A DNA stretch of 64,000 bases from Vibrio sinensis (GCF_003605645.1 NZ_QVMU01000010.1:84774-148773); one strand, 5' to 3'. Shown: positions 1 through 9,703, counted from the stretch's first letter. Numbers and translations are program-made. Notes: generated by a model not told the origin, from the sequence alone.

Positions 1-969
1 CGTTTACATGTTTATGTTCCTGCGCTGGATAAGGTAACCAGTGATAGCAGTAAGACGTTATTTAAAGCGGATGATCAAAGTTTACCGCTGATCTCTAATT
101 TAGATCGTTCTATTCATGAATATGTTCCAAATCTAACGTTAACCATCGATGACTTTTGGATTCAAGGCTACAAGGTTGGAGAAACCCACCTTGACCTTCA
201 ACGTAAAGGTAACACGCTAGAGTGGAAAAAACTGTCAGTAAAAAGTGGCAGCAGTCATGTCGATATGAATGGTTCTTGGACATTAGATGAAAAGAGTAGT
301 CATACTAAACTGAATATTACCTTACAAGGTGATGACAATAGCGAAGTGATGGAAAGGTTTGGTATTTCATCGGGGATCCAAAAAGCATCGTTTGATATTA
401 CATCCGCTCTTGAGTGGGATGGTGCTCCTTGGTCGATGAAAGTGGATAGCTTGCATGGCGATGTTGATTCGAAATTTGGTAAAGGTGTCATTTCGGATGT
501 AAGTGGAGCAGCGCGCTTACTTGGTCTGTTTAGTCTTGATTCAATTATTCGTAAAATGCAGCTCGACTTTAGTGATGTTTTTGATAAAGGAATGGCTTTC
601 AACTCTATTGAGGGTACGGGTGAGATTAAAAATGGCATATTCCTCACTAATGATATCACCATGGATGCAGTGGCAGGGGAGATGACCATAAAGGGGTTGG
701 TTAACTTAAACTCTCGCCTTATTGATGCTGAAGTTAATTTTGTACCAGATATTACATCAGGTATTCCAGTGCTTACAGCATTTGCTGTGACCCCTCAAAC
801 CGCCTTGTATGTGCTTGCGATTACGACCGTTATCGCCCCTGTTGTGGAAGTATTCACTCAAGTAACTTATGAAGTGAAAGGGCCAATTGATGCCCCTGTC
901 GTTAAAGAACTTTCACGGAGTAAAGGTGAGTTTAAATTACCGAAAAAATTACGAGAGCTAGCGAAGTAA
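1..969 (+). CDS. yhdP: YhdP family AsmA-like protein, C-terminal part (5' end outside window)
   Basis: The frame is open from the first base to the stop, so this is the last 322 residues of a longer protein; the first internal Met is not the start. The visible part alternates short beta strands with a late hydrophobic segment (about residues 255-285), followed by a basic tail ending in KKLRELAK. This fits the C-terminus of the very large AsmA-like YhdP proteins, which bridge the inner and outer membranes and help move phospholipids outward. Its position directly before a nitrilase gene and tldD is the usual Vibrio order. A GGAG ribosome site for the next gene follows 11 bases after the stop, so the genes are probably co-transcribed. 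The N-terminal anchor cannot be seen. Confidence 0.85.
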   Translation, partial: RLHVYVPALDKVTSDSSKTLFKADDQSLPLISNLDRSIHEYVPNLTLTIDDFWIQGYKVGETHLDLQRKGNTLEWKKLSVKSGSSHVDMNGSWTLDEKSSHTKLNITLQGDDNSEVMERFGISSGIQKASFDITSALEWDGAPWSMKVDSLHGDVDSKFGKGVISDVSGAARLLGLFSLDSIIRKMQLDFSDVFDKGMAFNSIEGTGEIKNGIFLTNDITMDAVAGEMTIKGLVNLNSRLIDAEVNFVPDITSGIPVLTAFAVTPQTALYVLAITTVIAPVVEVFTQVTYEVKGPIDAPVVKELSRSKGEFKLPKKLRELAK

Positions 970-980
970 GGAGTACTGAT

Positions 981-1799
981 ATGGCTCAAATGGGACTGAT
1001 TCAAATGACTTCGGGGCCAAATGCTGAGGAAAACCTCCGTTATATGGCGACGCAAATTGGCCAGTTAGCGCGTGAGGGAGCACAACTCATCATTTCACCA
1101 GAGAATGCATTGGTGTTTGGCTCTCGCGCTGACTATTATCATTATGCAGAGGCATTAGATGATGGCCCACTGCAAGCCGAAGTTGCGTCATTGGCGAAGC
1201 AGTTTTCCGTTTGGGTTGTGATAGGCAGTATGCCTATTCGTACCTCTCGAGGAGTCGAGACAACCACTATTGTTTTTGACCATAATGGTAAGCTAGCAAG
1301 CCATTATGCTAAATTGCATATGTTTGATGTGGATGTTGCCGATGGACATCGACGTTATCGTGAGTCAGAAACATTTACCGCTGGGGCTCAAATCGTCACG
1401 GTTTCGACGCCGTTTGCGCACCTTGGATTAAGTATCTGCTATGATGTCCGCTTTCCGTCGCTGTATACTGAATTGGCTCAGCTAGGAGCGAATGTGTTAT
1501 TAGTTCCAGCTGCATTTACAGCGGTGACTGGGCGAGCCCACTGGGAAACTCTGTTAAAAGCTCGTGCTATAGAAACGCAATCTTGGGTCGTCGCTGTTAA
1601 TCAAGTTGGCACACACCCTTGCGGACGACAAACTTGGGGTCATTCCATGGTCGTATCACCATGGGGAAAAGTGGTGGCAAGTTTAACCGATCAAACTGCG
1701 AATCTATTAGTCGATATTAATGTATCTCAAGTCGATGAGTTACGTGTCGCAATGCCAGTATTACAACATAGCCGATTCAACAATCAATTAAAGAATTAA
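981..1799 (+). CDS. Carbon-nitrogen hydrolase (nitrilase superfamily)
   Basis: A 272-residue single-domain nitrilase-superfamily enzyme with the catalytic triad Glu41 (SPENALVF), Lys111 (HYAKLHMFDVD) and Cys153 (SICYDVRFP). The family hydrolyses amides, often repairing damaged metabolites such as deaminated glutathione (Nit1/NitA type). The HMFDVD and YDVRFP motifs and the length fit that branch, but the substrate is inferred. The enzyme should be cytoplasmic, as no signal peptide is seen. It starts 11 bases after the yhdP stop with a GGAG ribosome site and ends 9 bases before tldD, so the three genes look like one operon. Substrate specificity is the uncertain part; the family assignment is firm. 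Confidence 0.9.
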   Translation: MAQMGLIQMTSGPNAEENLRYMATQIGQLAREGAQLIISPENALVFGSRADYYHYAEALDDGPLQAEVASLAKQFSVWVVIGSMPIRTSRGVETTTIVFDHNGKLASHYAKLHMFDVDVADGHRRYRESETFTAGAQIVTVSTPFAHLGLSICYDVRFPSLYTELAQLGANVLLVPAAFTAVTGRAHWETLLKARAIETQSWVVAVNQVGTHPCGRQTWGHSMVVSPWGKVVASLTDQTANLLVDINVSQVDELRVAMPVLQHSRFNNQLKN

Positions 1800-1808
1800 G
1801 AGCGAAGT

Positions 1809-3254
1809 ATGACAATAAACCATGTAGAAGATGCATTGCTAACGCCTGCTGGACTGACCGAGCAAGATATTGCTGACACTCTAGCAAGTATCGCTACGCG
1901 CCAGATTGATTATGCCGATATCTATTTTCAATCTAGCTGGCACGAGTCGCTAGTTCTGGAAGATAGCATCATTAAAGATGGCTCATTTAACATTGATTGT
2001 GGTGTTGGTGTTCGCGCTGTTACTGGTGAAAAAACCGGTTTTGCATATTCAGACCAAATTCAGCTTGAGGGGCTTAAGCAAAGTGCTATTGCCGCTCGAG
2101 GTATTGCTCAGCAAGGACAAAATGGTCGAGTTCAAGCGTTTAAACGAACAGACAACCAAAATAACTATGCAGCAGTTAACCCATTAGAAAGTTGGGAAAA
2201 AGAACAAAAAACAACTTTGCTTAAAGAGCTAGATGCTTACATCCGTACCAAAGAGCCATTGATCAAAGAAGTCTCGATTAGTTTAAGTGGTGTTCATGAG
2301 CAAATGCTTGTAGCAGCAACTGACGGAACGTATGCCGGTGATATTCGCCCATTAGTTCGATTATCGATCAGTGTACTTGCTCAACGTGGCGATCGTCGTG
2401 AGCGTGGTAGTTCAGGCGGCGGTGGCCGTTTCAGCTACGATTTCTTCTTATCGCAAGACAATGGCAACCAAATTGCTTACCAATTCGCAGATGAAGCAAT
2501 CCGAATGGCACTTGTGAACCTAGAAGCCGATGCAGCACCGGCAGGTACAATGCCAGTTGTTCTTGGTTCTGGTTGGCCTGGTGTCTTGTTACATGAGGCG
2601 GTGGGGCATGGCCTAGAGGGGGATTTCAACCGCAAAGAATCCTCGGTCTTTAGTGGCAAAATCGGCCAGCAAGTCACCTCTAAGCATTGTACGATTGTGG
2701 ATGATGGTACGTTAAAAGATCTTCGTGGTTCATTAAACATTGATGATGAAGGCGTTGCTGGTCAATACAATACCTTGATTGAAAATGGCGTATTGAAAGG
2801 CTACATGCAGGATAAACTCAATGCTCGTTTAATGGGCGTTGCACCTACAGGTAATGGTCGTCGTGAGTCTTATGCGCATTTGCCAATGCCACGTATGACC
2901 AATACTTATATGCTGCCGGGTGAACATACACCAGAAGAGATCATTTCAACCGTTAAGAAAGGGCTATATGCACCAAACTTTGGTGGTGGCCAAGTGGATA
3001 TTACATCGGGCAAGTTTGTATTCTCAACGTCAGAAGCTTACTTGATTGAAGATGGGAAAATCACTCGTCCAGTGAAAGGGGCAACCTTGGTTGGCTCTGG
3101 TATCGAAGCGATGCAACAAGTTTCTATGGTTGGTAATGATTTGAGTATTGACCGTGGTGTTGGCGTCTGTGGTAAAGCGGGTCAAAGCGTTCCTGTTGGT
3201 GTTGGCCAGCCTACGTTGAAGCTTGATTCCATTACCGTTGGTGGTACTGAATAG
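1809..3254 (+). CDS. tldD: Metalloprotease TldD
   Basis: This is a 481-residue TldD protein, the usual family length. The zinc-binding helix HEAVGH lies at residues 262-267 and the third ligand candidate is Cys454 in GVCGKAG; both sit where E. coli TldD has them. TldD pairs with TldE (PmbA) to form a heterodimeric peptidase that cleaves unfolded peptides, for example CcdA antitoxin and microcin B17 precursor. The partner tldE is not in this window, as is normal because it usually lies elsewhere. The gene closes the yhdP-nitrilase-tldD run and is followed by an intrinsic terminator. Confidence 0.96.
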   Translation: MTINHVEDALLTPAGLTEQDIADTLASIATRQIDYADIYFQSSWHESLVLEDSIIKDGSFNIDCGVGVRAVTGEKTGFAYSDQIQLEGLKQSAIAARGIAQQGQNGRVQAFKRTDNQNNYAAVNPLESWEKEQKTTLLKELDAYIRTKEPLIKEVSISLSGVHEQMLVAATDGTYAGDIRPLVRLSISVLAQRGDRRERGSSGGGGRFSYDFFLSQDNGNQIAYQFADEAIRMALVNLEADAAPAGTMPVVLGSGWPGVLLHEAVGHGLEGDFNRKESSVFSGKIGQQVTSKHCTIVDDGTLKDLRGSLNIDDEGVAGQYNTLIENGVLKGYMQDKLNARLMGVAPTGNGRRESYAHLPMPRMTNTYMLPGEHTPEEIISTVKKGLYAPNFGGGQVDITSGKFVFSTSEAYLIEDGKITRPVKGATLVGSGIEAMQQVSMVGNDLSIDRGVGVCGKAGQSVPVGVGQPTLKLDSITVGGTE

Positions 3255-3300
3255 TTTTAATAGTTATGTATTTCTAATACATACAGTAGCATTAAATAAA

Positions 3301-3326
3301 AAGCGACGCTAAAACGTCGCTTTTTT
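3301..3326 (+). terminator. Intrinsic terminator after tldD
   Basis: An 8-bp stem (AAGCGACG/CGTCGCTT) with a six-base loop is followed by a run of T. A weaker AT-rich hairpin precedes it at 3266-3284. Confidence 0.85.
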
Positions 3327-3401
3327 ATTTGTCATTTTCCGCCATAGATAGGCTATTCGGCATGTACGGTTATTAAATAATGAGTAACCTGAATCGTCAG
3401 T

Positions 3402-4622
3402 CTAAATGCTATCTCGCTCGATTGGGCAACTCATACAGCGTGCCCCCCCTCGACCTCGACCTAGTTCATTACCTGGTATCGTGAGAACTTCTATTCCGGC
3501 TTTATCGTATTTCTCATTGGTATAGACATTACGTTCATAACTGATCACTACCCCGGGTTTAACGGTTAATACATTATTGGCGTCATTCCACTGTTCCCGC
3601 TCGGCTTCGTAGCTATCACCACCCGTCGTAATAATTTTTAGTGCATCTAAATTTAACGCTTCTTCAATCGCGTGTTTATAACTAGGTACTTGATCAACAT
3701 TCATACATCCTTGACCATTTGGCGTTAGTCGCCAAGTTTCTAAGTCATCACGCATAATTTCTGGATATACAGAAAAAGTATCAATATCCATATGAGTCAT
3801 GACCGTATCTAAATGCATGCAAGAACGATGTTTTGGTAGGTTAATTGCGATAACTTCGGTCGCTTGCTGGTGTTTGAATAATTGAGCCGCAAGGTTTTCA
3901 ACGCCTTGTACTGTCGTACGTTCCGACATACCGACTAAAACGGCACCGTTGCCAATAACCAATACGTCCCCGCCTTCAATGTTAGCGTTGTCGTAATGCA
4001 AATCTTCATCACCGAAATATTTAATAAAATCTTGTCCAGCAAATACCGGATGCCAATGATAAATTGCACGTAAATGATTGGTCTCTCTTTGGCGTGCTGG
4101 CATCATCATCGGATTTAGAGAAACACCACCGTAAACCCAACATGAAGTATCACGAGTAAATAGATGGTTAGGTAGTGGCTCTATTACAAAGTCCAATCTA
4201 CTATGCATTTTCGGTAAGATAGATGATGTCTTTATAGGGAGCTCTGAATAGGCTAAGCCACCAAGAAAAATGGTCGCAAGGTGTTCATTATCCATTTCTG
4301 ATAAGTAGTGACGAAAATCTCGAGCAAATGTGGGGCCGTAACGAAAGTCTGAGATTTGCGTATTGAGTAGCCACTCACGAGCTGGTGGAACGGCAAGTGT
4401 TTCAACTAACAGATCGTGCAACAGCAATACCTCAACATCTTGCGATCTGAGTGTATTGGCAAAAACATCGTGTTCTTCACCCGCGGCTTCAACTGCCAAT
4501 ACATCATCAAACAGTAATTCGTGGCAATTTGAAGGGGTGAGGTGGGTGAGTGCGCGTTCTGGGCGATTTAATAACACACGTCTCAATTGGCCAACTTCTG
4601 AGCCTACGTACAACTTACTCAT
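3402..4622 (-). CDS. arcA: Arginine deiminase
   Basis: This 406-residue protein hydrolyses L-arginine to citrulline and ammonia, the first step of the arginine deiminase (ADI) pathway. Guanidino-modifying-enzyme motifs are visible: FTRDTS (155-160, Asp158), NIEGGD (Glu216), MHLDTV (His270) and the nucleophile Cys396 in [13 protein letters not shown]. The protein is cytoplasmic. The usual partners arcB, arcC and arcD are not adjacent: tldD lies on one side and rraB on the other. An ornithine carbamoyltransferase gene sits about 24 kb away. The start is chosen at the Met before [10 protein letters not shown], preceded by AAGGA. The enzyme probably serves acid resistance or arginine catabolism, with regulation unproven. 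Confidence 0.95.
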   Translation of the reverse strand: MSKLYVGSEVGQLRRVLLNRPERALTHLTPSNCHELLFDDVLAVEAAGEEHDVFANTLRSQDVEVLLLHDLLVETLAVPPAREWLLNTQISDFRYGPTFARDFRHYLSEMDNEHLATIFLGGLAYSELPIKTSSILPKMHSRLDFVIEPLPNHLFTRDTSCWVYGGVSLNPMMMPARQRETNHLRAIYHWHPVFAGQDFIKYFGDEDLHYDNANIEGGDVLVIGNGAVLVGMSERTTVQGVENLAAQLFKHQQATEVIAINLPKHRSCMHLDTVMTHMDIDTFSVYPEIMRDDLETWRLTPNGQGCMNVDQVPSYKHAIEEALNLDALKIITTGGDSYEAEREQWNDANNVLTVKPGVVISYERNVYTNEKYDKAGIEVLTIPGNELGRGRGGARCMSCPIERDSI

Positions 4623-5182
4623 TTTGTATCCTTACATTTTTTCCTGAGCATAGTTATGACAATCTTCAGGTTAAGATGCAAGCCGCTAAAACAGCCTCAT
4701 GGTCTGTTTTGTCTGTTCTTATTAGCGATATATGCTGATATTTTAAATTTAACACTGGCTAATCGATGTTTTAGAACTTTCCTATTGTGGTGAGTTGTTT
4801 GAGTGACTATGCGAAAAAGCGAAATCTTACAAATGTAATCTTGAGTGTTTTTTCAGCATAAAAAATCAATATATCGATATCATGAGTATAAATAGCGTAG
4901 TTGTATGCATTTTTTAAAAACAAAAAATATGCGTGAATCAGAGATAAAAACGCATAATAGTAGTATCGCTGACAATAATGGCAGCGGAATATAATGCTAA
5001 AGTTAGATAATTTGGTGAATTTGTTAAAATATTGTACTCACGATGCGACTTGTTTTTTTGATCTTAACGCACGGGATAAAGATCCGCATCAAAAGCGATT
5101 CTAGGTAGTATTTTTTCTTGATCCATGCGATATTTCGCCACTATTAATTATGTTCAATTTTATGACTATCTGGAGCACAACT
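4623..5182. other. Long intergenic region between arcA and rraB
   Basis: About 560 bases lie between these divergent genes and hold no convincing reading frame. The sequence is very AT-rich. It contains a small inverted repeat (AAAACAG...CTGTTTT, near 4688-4712), a self-complementary ATATCGATAT patch near 4871-4881, and TGCAT-type half-sites near 4914-4960 that loosely resemble ArgR boxes. Promoters for both genes must lie here, but none stands out enough to call. Confidence 0.6.
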
Positions 5183-5602
5183 ATGTCTCACGAAGATGAA
5201 TACTTGTCTGTTGAAGAGTTTATTGAGATTCAAAAAGAAGAGACTCGCGATATTATTCAAGCACTATTAGAAGATGGCAGTGATCCAGATGCTTTGTATG
5301 AAATCGAGCATCACTTATTTGCTGAAGATTTTAATAAGCTAGAAAAAGCGGTTGTTGAAGCATTTAAGATGGGTTTTGAAGTTTTAGAAGCTGAAGAGAC
5401 TGAAGACGAAGACGGTAAAGTGCTACTTTGCTGTGATGCAACGATGCAATCGACTCTGAATCCAGAAGCGATCGATGTGCAAGTTGAAAAGCTAGTTAAT
5501 CTAGCTGAAAAATTCGACATTATTTATGATGGTTGGGGCACTTACTACGAAGGTGAAGATGCTCTCTACCCAGAAGAAGACGATGAAGACGAAGACGAGT
5601 AA
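5183..5602 (+). CDS. rraB: Ribonuclease E inhibitor RraB
   Basis: The 139-residue product matches the family length (E. coli RraB has 138). It is strongly acidic and ends in a run of Glu and Asp residues (EEDDEDEDE). RraB binds the C-terminal scaffold of RNase E and modulates mRNA decay by altering degradosome composition. An upstream in-frame ATG at 5150 would add 11 residues, but the ATG at 5183 has TGGAG eight bases before it and gives the conserved N-terminus [13 protein letters not shown]. It stands alone, with a terminator downstream. Confidence 0.92.
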   Translation: MSHEDEYLSVEEFIEIQKEETRDIIQALLEDGSDPDALYEIEHHLFAEDFNKLEKAVVEAFKMGFEVLEAEETEDEDGKVLLCCDATMQSTLNPEAIDVQVEKLVNLAEKFDIIYDGWGTYYEGEDALYPEEDDEDEDE

Positions 5603-5622
5603 TTAACCCGTTTTCTCATGAT

Positions 5623-5654
5623 AAAAATACCAGCCATACGGCTGGTATTTTTGT
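5623..5654 (+). terminator. Intrinsic terminator after rraB
   Basis: A perfect stem (AAAAATACCAGCC/GGCTGGTATTTTT) with a four-base loop ends in T residues. It lies 20 bases after the rraB stop. Confidence 0.88.
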
Positions 5655-5718
5655 TTCTATATGCGTTTCTATTCTTTATACTTGAGCTAATTTTTGATCT
5701 AGCGCAAGTTTATAAGAC

Positions 5719-6519
5719 ATGGAATTATCTCTCGCAGGTCTTTGGCAGTTATCACCACTCACCGATTTGTCCGTTCCTCAGGACGATATTACCTTTCCTG
5801 CCGCTCTAAGTAGCGTCCTACCTGATCACTTATCTGAAGCGTCTGTCATTGAGCAAGAATGGCATTTAATGCATGACATTGACGTTGATGAAGCAATGCT
5901 AAGTTACCCTTGTGTTGATTTGATTTTGGCGGGTATTCATTATTACGCTGAGGTACGAGTTAACGGAGTGGCTGTTTTTGATTGTGATGGTACACAAACA
6001 ACCTACCGTAAGGATATTCGTCCCTATTTACAACTTGGCCGAAACCGTTTTGAGATCCTGTTTCTCAATGAAGATGATGACTGGTTGGTCGAAGAAAGTG
6101 AGCCAGTAATTTGTCCATTAGGAGAGCCATACATTCAATCTCACGATAAGAGAATGGGGGTGTGGCAAGTTCCTTTGCTGCAATTTATTCGACATACACG
6201 TTTAGAGCACATCACCACGGAACAGATATGGCATCACGGAGGTGGCTGTGAGTTTTTGGTTGAGCTTTACTACAAGACTTATGCTCCTGGTTTAGTCTCA
6301 GCAATGGTGAAGTTTAATGGTATGACTTATCAGCTTCCAATTGATGTTAGAGCGCAATCTGTTAGTGCACTATTTCAAATAGAAGCACCGATTTATGCAG
6401 ACTCAGCCAATCCAAAACAAAGTGATCTCTATTCTTTAGAGATTTCGTTAGATGGTCAGTATCGAGCATTTAATATTGGTTTAAGCGAATCTTTATGTGT
6501 GTCTCATTATCCAGCTTAA
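5719..6519 (+). CDS. Orphan GH2-type sugar-binding (jelly-roll) domain protein
   Basis: This is a 266-residue protein without signal peptide or membrane segment. It opens with LSLAGLWQLSPL and continues with LILAGIHYYAEVRVNGVAVFDCDG and YLQLGRNRFEILF, the pattern of the N-terminal galactose-binding-like domain of family 2 glycoside hydrolases such as beta-mannosidase. A GVWQVPLLQF segment (near residue 150) resembles the GIWRDV junction of those enzymes. The second half looks like the following immunoglobulin-like sandwich. No TIM-barrel catalytic domain follows, so it should bind but not hydrolyse. The start has no strong ribosome site. Neighbours give no pathway clue, and its function is unknown. 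Confidence 0.75.
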   Translation: MELSLAGLWQLSPLTDLSVPQDDITFPAALSSVLPDHLSEASVIEQEWHLMHDIDVDEAMLSYPCVDLILAGIHYYAEVRVNGVAVFDCDGTQTTYRKDIRPYLQLGRNRFEILFLNEDDDWLVEESEPVICPLGEPYIQSHDKRMGVWQVPLLQFIRHTRLEHITTEQIWHHGGGCEFLVELYYKTYAPGLVSAMVKFNGMTYQLPIDVRAQSVSALFQIEAPIYADSANPKQSDLYSLEISLDGQYRAFNIGLSESLCVSHYPA

Positions 6520-6537
6520 AATTTTCCTTAATGATGT

Positions 6538-6565
6538 AAAAAAGGCACTCATCGAGTGCCTTTTT
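6538..6565. terminator. Bidirectional terminator
   Basis: The stem AAAAAGGCACTC/GAGTGCCTTTTT with a three-base loop sits between the converging GH2-like gene and the UspA-like gene and can serve both strands. Confidence 0.88.
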
Positions 6566-6580
6566 ACTAACGCTGACCCG

Positions 6581-7018
6581 TTAACCTTGAGGTTTTACCA
6601 CTAAGACATTGATCGTTGAATTTTCTACAACCTTACTCGCGACAGACCCCAGCATGACTTTGTTGAGTTTGGAACGTTTATGACTTGGTATCACAATAAG
6701 GTCTACACCGAGCTTTTCGGCATATTCAAGTATCGTTGAATAAGTTTTACCCTCAGCAACATGCACTTTGTAAACAACTTGGTCATCAATATGTTGAGAG
6801 GCAAATTGTTTAAGTAGCTGCTCCACCTCAAGTTTCATTTTTTTTGCAGCGTCTTTAGGGAAGTAACTGGCTACCATAGACATATGAATGCCTGGTACTA
6901 CCGTCAAAAGGTGTATTTCAGCATTTGAATGTTTTGCCTGCCATATCGCTAGTTCAACGGCTTTGTCGGAAAAGCCCTGATCGTTTAAATCGACGGGAAC
7001 AAGAATTTGTTTATACAT
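6581..7018 (-). CDS. UspA-family protein of the TRAP transporter locus
   Basis: The product is a 145-residue single-domain universal stress protein starting MYKQILVPVDLNDQG. A longer reading from 7063 is rejected because MYKQILVPVD is the conserved N-terminus. In the nucleotide-binding region the usual G-x2-G-x9-G(S/T) pattern is altered: the protein has PSHKRSKLNKVMLGS, keeping only the last Gly-Ser, so ATP binding may be weak or lost. It lies 45 bases downstream of the fused TRAP permease on the same strand. TRAP-linked Usp proteins (TeaD of Halomonas) modulate transporter activity, so a regulatory role here is a reasonable inference. Confidence 0.88.
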   Translation of the reverse strand: MYKQILVPVDLNDQGFSDKAVELAIWQAKHSNAEIHLLTVVPGIHMSMVASYFPKDAAKKMKLEVEQLLKQFASQHIDDQVVYKVHVAEGKTYSTILEYAEKLGVDLIVIPSHKRSKLNKVMLGSVASKVVENSTINVLVVKPQG

Positions 7019-7063
7019 TATTATCTCACTCACATAGGCCCCCGTGTTTGAGGGCCAAATCAA

Positions 7064-9643
7064 TTAGGCGCTCAAATGCTCTTTGCGAGCGCGTCGTTTT
7101 TGGTTCATCGCCATGCCCGCTAAAATAATCAAGCATGGAACAAATACCCATTCTTTCATTGGGCGCTCAGCATCTTGGATAATCCATTTAATTTCCCAAT
7201 CAAAATCAATCCCAGCCGCTTCTGCGGGGCTGCCAAATTCGACCATATCGACCATCATAGTGCCTTCATTTTCAGTCAGCATGAGTCCCATAGATGAAAG
7301 ACGCTCATCAGCAGTTTTTGCATCGTCATCAAACGGTAGACGAACCGTTTTTCCTACAATATCACCTTCAAGGTTTTCTCCTGACACTCTAAGTTCAAGA
7401 GCTTGGCCTACATCAAGAGTTTGAGTGATTTGCGCTATTTCAACGCCAGGTGACAACACTTTAGCTGGGTAAATCATGTCCCACCAAAATCCTGGGCGGA
7501 AAAATGAGAACGTGAGAACCAGCAGTAGTATGGTTTCCCACCACTTATTGCGAGTTAGCCACCACCCTTGTGTTGCCGCTGAAAATATCAACATAGCAAC
7601 GATGGAAGAAAATACAGTTAGGAATAAGTGCCACCATGTATCGATGCCCATTAATAATAACTGAGTATTGAAGATGAACATGAATGGCAAAATAGCGGTC
7701 CGAATATCGTAGGTAAAACCTTGAATACCAGTCCTTATGGGATCGGATTTTGCGATCGCAGCAGCAGCAAAAGCGGCTAAACCTACTGGAGGTGTATCAT
7801 CAGCAAGAATACCAAAGTAGAAGACGAATAAGTGGACCGCAATCAGTGGAATGATCAAACCATGTTGAGCACCCAAAGTCACAATCACGGGAGCCATCAA
7901 GGTTGATACAACGATGTAGTTTGCTGTTGTCGGCAAGCCCATACCTAAGATCAAGCTGATCACAGCGGTGAAGATCAGCATCAAGATGATGTTGCCTCCT
8001 GAGATGAACTCGACGAAATCGGTCATGACGAGACCAATCCCTGTGAGTGTAACCACACCGACAACAATACCAGCAGCAGCCGTAGCAACACCTATCCCGA
8101 TCATGTTACGAGCACCAGAAACGAGACTCTCTGCAAGATCGACAAAACCATTTTTTGTCTGCTGGCCAATATCACCACTTCTTGACATTAGGGCGATGAG
8201 TGGGCGTTGTGTTAACAGTATGAAAATCATAAACACAGTGGCCCAAAATGCAGACAGCCCTGGAGAGAAACGTTCGACAGTTAAACACCAAACCAATACA
8301 ACGATAGGTAAAAGGAAGTGTAATCCTGATTTAATTGTCGGGCCGGGATCTGGCACTTCAGTTAATTCAGCATCAATTTCTATTGAACCATCTTTGGTGT
8401 GATTGGCCGAAACTCGAATGAGAGCGATATAGGCCATTAGCAAAACAACCATGACAATAGGTGTTGCCGCAGCACCAAAGACATCTTTAGTCCAACCTAT
8501 GCCGTAATAAACGACAGCACTTAAGATGCAGATACCTAAAATAGTGCCAGTAAACGAGAGTAGGCTATGTAATAGTGTTGGAGTATGGCGGCGAGGAAGC
8601 CCTGTCATACCGGCTTTACAAGCTTCTAAGTGAACAATATAAATTAAAGCGATGTAAGAAATTAAAGCGGGTAATAATGCGGCTTTGATAACTTCAACAT
8701 AAGAAATACCCACGTACTCAACCATAAGGAAAGCAGCGGCACCCATAATTGGAGGCGTTAATTGTCCGTTGGTTGATGCGGCAACTTCCACAGCACCTGC
8801 TTTTGTGCCGGGAAAACCAACTCGTTTCATTAGTGGGATAGTAAAAGTACCCGTGGTGACGACATTGGCAATGGAAGAGCCAGAAACTAGTCCTGAAAGA
8901 CCCGAAGCAACGACCGCGGCTTTTGCTGGGCCACCTTTCATGTGACCAAGTAGCGAGAATGCGACTTTAATGAAATAGGCGCCGGCGCCGGCACGTTCAA
9001 GCATGGCACCAAATAGAACAAACAGAAAAACAAATGAGGTTGAAACACCGAGCGCGACACCAAAGACCCCTTCCGTTGTCAACCATAGGTGCGACATTGC
9101 TTTATTTAAACTTGCGCCTTTGTGCGCAATAACATCCGGCATATGCGGGCCAGCAAAGGTATAGAGTAAGAATACACCTGCCACCACCATCAGTGGTGGA
9201 CCGAGAGCACGACGAGTTGCTTCTAACAGCAAAACCATTCCGACAACGGAAACGACAACGTCCATTGTGGTTGGAGCACCCGATCGCGAGGCTAACTCAG
9301 AGTAAAAGAGAAAAATATACGCAGCGGCAAAGCTACCTGCGAGCGCTAAAATCCAATCCATAACAGGGATGCGATCTCGTGGAGAGTTTTTCATTGCTGG
9401 GTAAGCAGTGAAAGCAAGAAAGACAGCAAAAGTTAAGTGGATAGAGCGAGCTTGAGTATCGTTAAGTACGCCAAAATCAAAGATAAAAGGTAGAGGGGAG
9501 GCATACCATAGTTGGAATAGTGACCAACAAAGAGGAACAAACCATAGAATTCGTCCTGGTATCCCTAGGGGCGCTCTGGCTCCTGTGTCGGCTTGGGCTA
9601 CCATATCTTGCACATCTTTAGACGGTGTAGTGGTCTGCGTCAT
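7064..9643 (-). CDS. TRAP transporter fused permease (4TM/12TM) with C-terminal DUF3394 region
   Basis: This 859-residue inner-membrane protein joins the small (DctQ-like) and large (DctM-like) TRAP permease units, as in the TAXI branch. Hydrophobic segments fill roughly residues 25-690, including the DctM-type stretch near GSSIANVVTTGTFTIPLM and the later MGLPTTANYIVVSTLMAP. The tail carries a non-membrane region with a PDZ-like GSPAEAAGIDFDWEI (about 804-818), then a last membrane segment and a basic end. It imports solute delivered by the periplasmic TAXI protein using an ion gradient. The start is supported by AAGGA. The gene follows the binding-protein gene on the same strand but is separated from it by 295 bases with a hairpin. 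Confidence 0.93.
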   Translation of the reverse strand: MTQTTTPSKDVQDMVAQADTGARAPLGIPGRILWFVPLCWSLFQLWYASPLPFIFDFGVLNDTQARSIHLTFAVFLAFTAYPAMKNSPRDRIPVMDWILALAGSFAAAYIFLFYSELASRSGAPTTMDVVVSVVGMVLLLEATRRALGPPLMVVAGVFLLYTFAGPHMPDVIAHKGASLNKAMSHLWLTTEGVFGVALGVSTSFVFLFVLFGAMLERAGAGAYFIKVAFSLLGHMKGGPAKAAVVASGLSGLVSGSSIANVVTTGTFTIPLMKRVGFPGTKAGAVEVAASTNGQLTPPIMGAAAFLMVEYVGISYVEVIKAALLPALISYIALIYIVHLEACKAGMTGLPRRHTPTLLHSLLSFTGTILGICILSAVVYYGIGWTKDVFGAAATPIVMVVLLMAYIALIRVSANHTKDGSIEIDAELTEVPDPGPTIKSGLHFLLPIVVLVWCLTVERFSPGLSAFWATVFMIFILLTQRPLIALMSRSGDIGQQTKNGFVDLAESLVSGARNMIGIGVATAAAGIVVGVVTLTGIGLVMTDFVEFISGGNIILMLIFTAVISLILGMGLPTTANYIVVSTLMAPVIVTLGAQHGLIIPLIAVHLFVFYFGILADDTPPVGLAAFAAAAIAKSDPIRTGIQGFTYDIRTAILPFMFIFNTQLLLMGIDTWWHLFLTVFSSIVAMLIFSAATQGWWLTRNKWWETILLLVLTFSFFRPGFWWDMIYPAKVLSPGVEIAQITQTLDVGQALELRVSGENLEGDIVGKTVRLPFDDDAKTADERLSSMGLMLTENEGTMMVDMVEFGSPAEAAGIDFDWEIKWIIQDAERPMKEWVFVPCLIILAGMAMNQKRRARKEHLSA

Positions 9644-9683
9644 GTACGTGTCCTTATTAGAATGGGTTCATTAAATATTTTCG

Positions 9684-9703
9684 TTGGAACCAATAATTTT
9701 CAC
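9684..9703. promoter_or_regulatory. Operator-like motif shared by both TRAP genes, copy 1
   Basis: TTGGAACCAAT followed by a TTTTCAC-type segment lies about 40 bases before the permease start. The same 11-mer, followed by GGTTCAC, occurs at 11084-11101 before the binding-protein gene. Function is inferred only from the repetition. Confidence 0.35.

Noticed and set aside
300..689. 129-codon minus-strand frame inside yhdP
   Set aside because: It lies antisense to a well-supported coding region, has no ribosome site and no recognisable protein pattern.
7968..8402. 144-codon plus-strand frame inside the TRAP permease gene
   Set aside because: Antisense to a conserved membrane protein, with no start signal or family resemblance.
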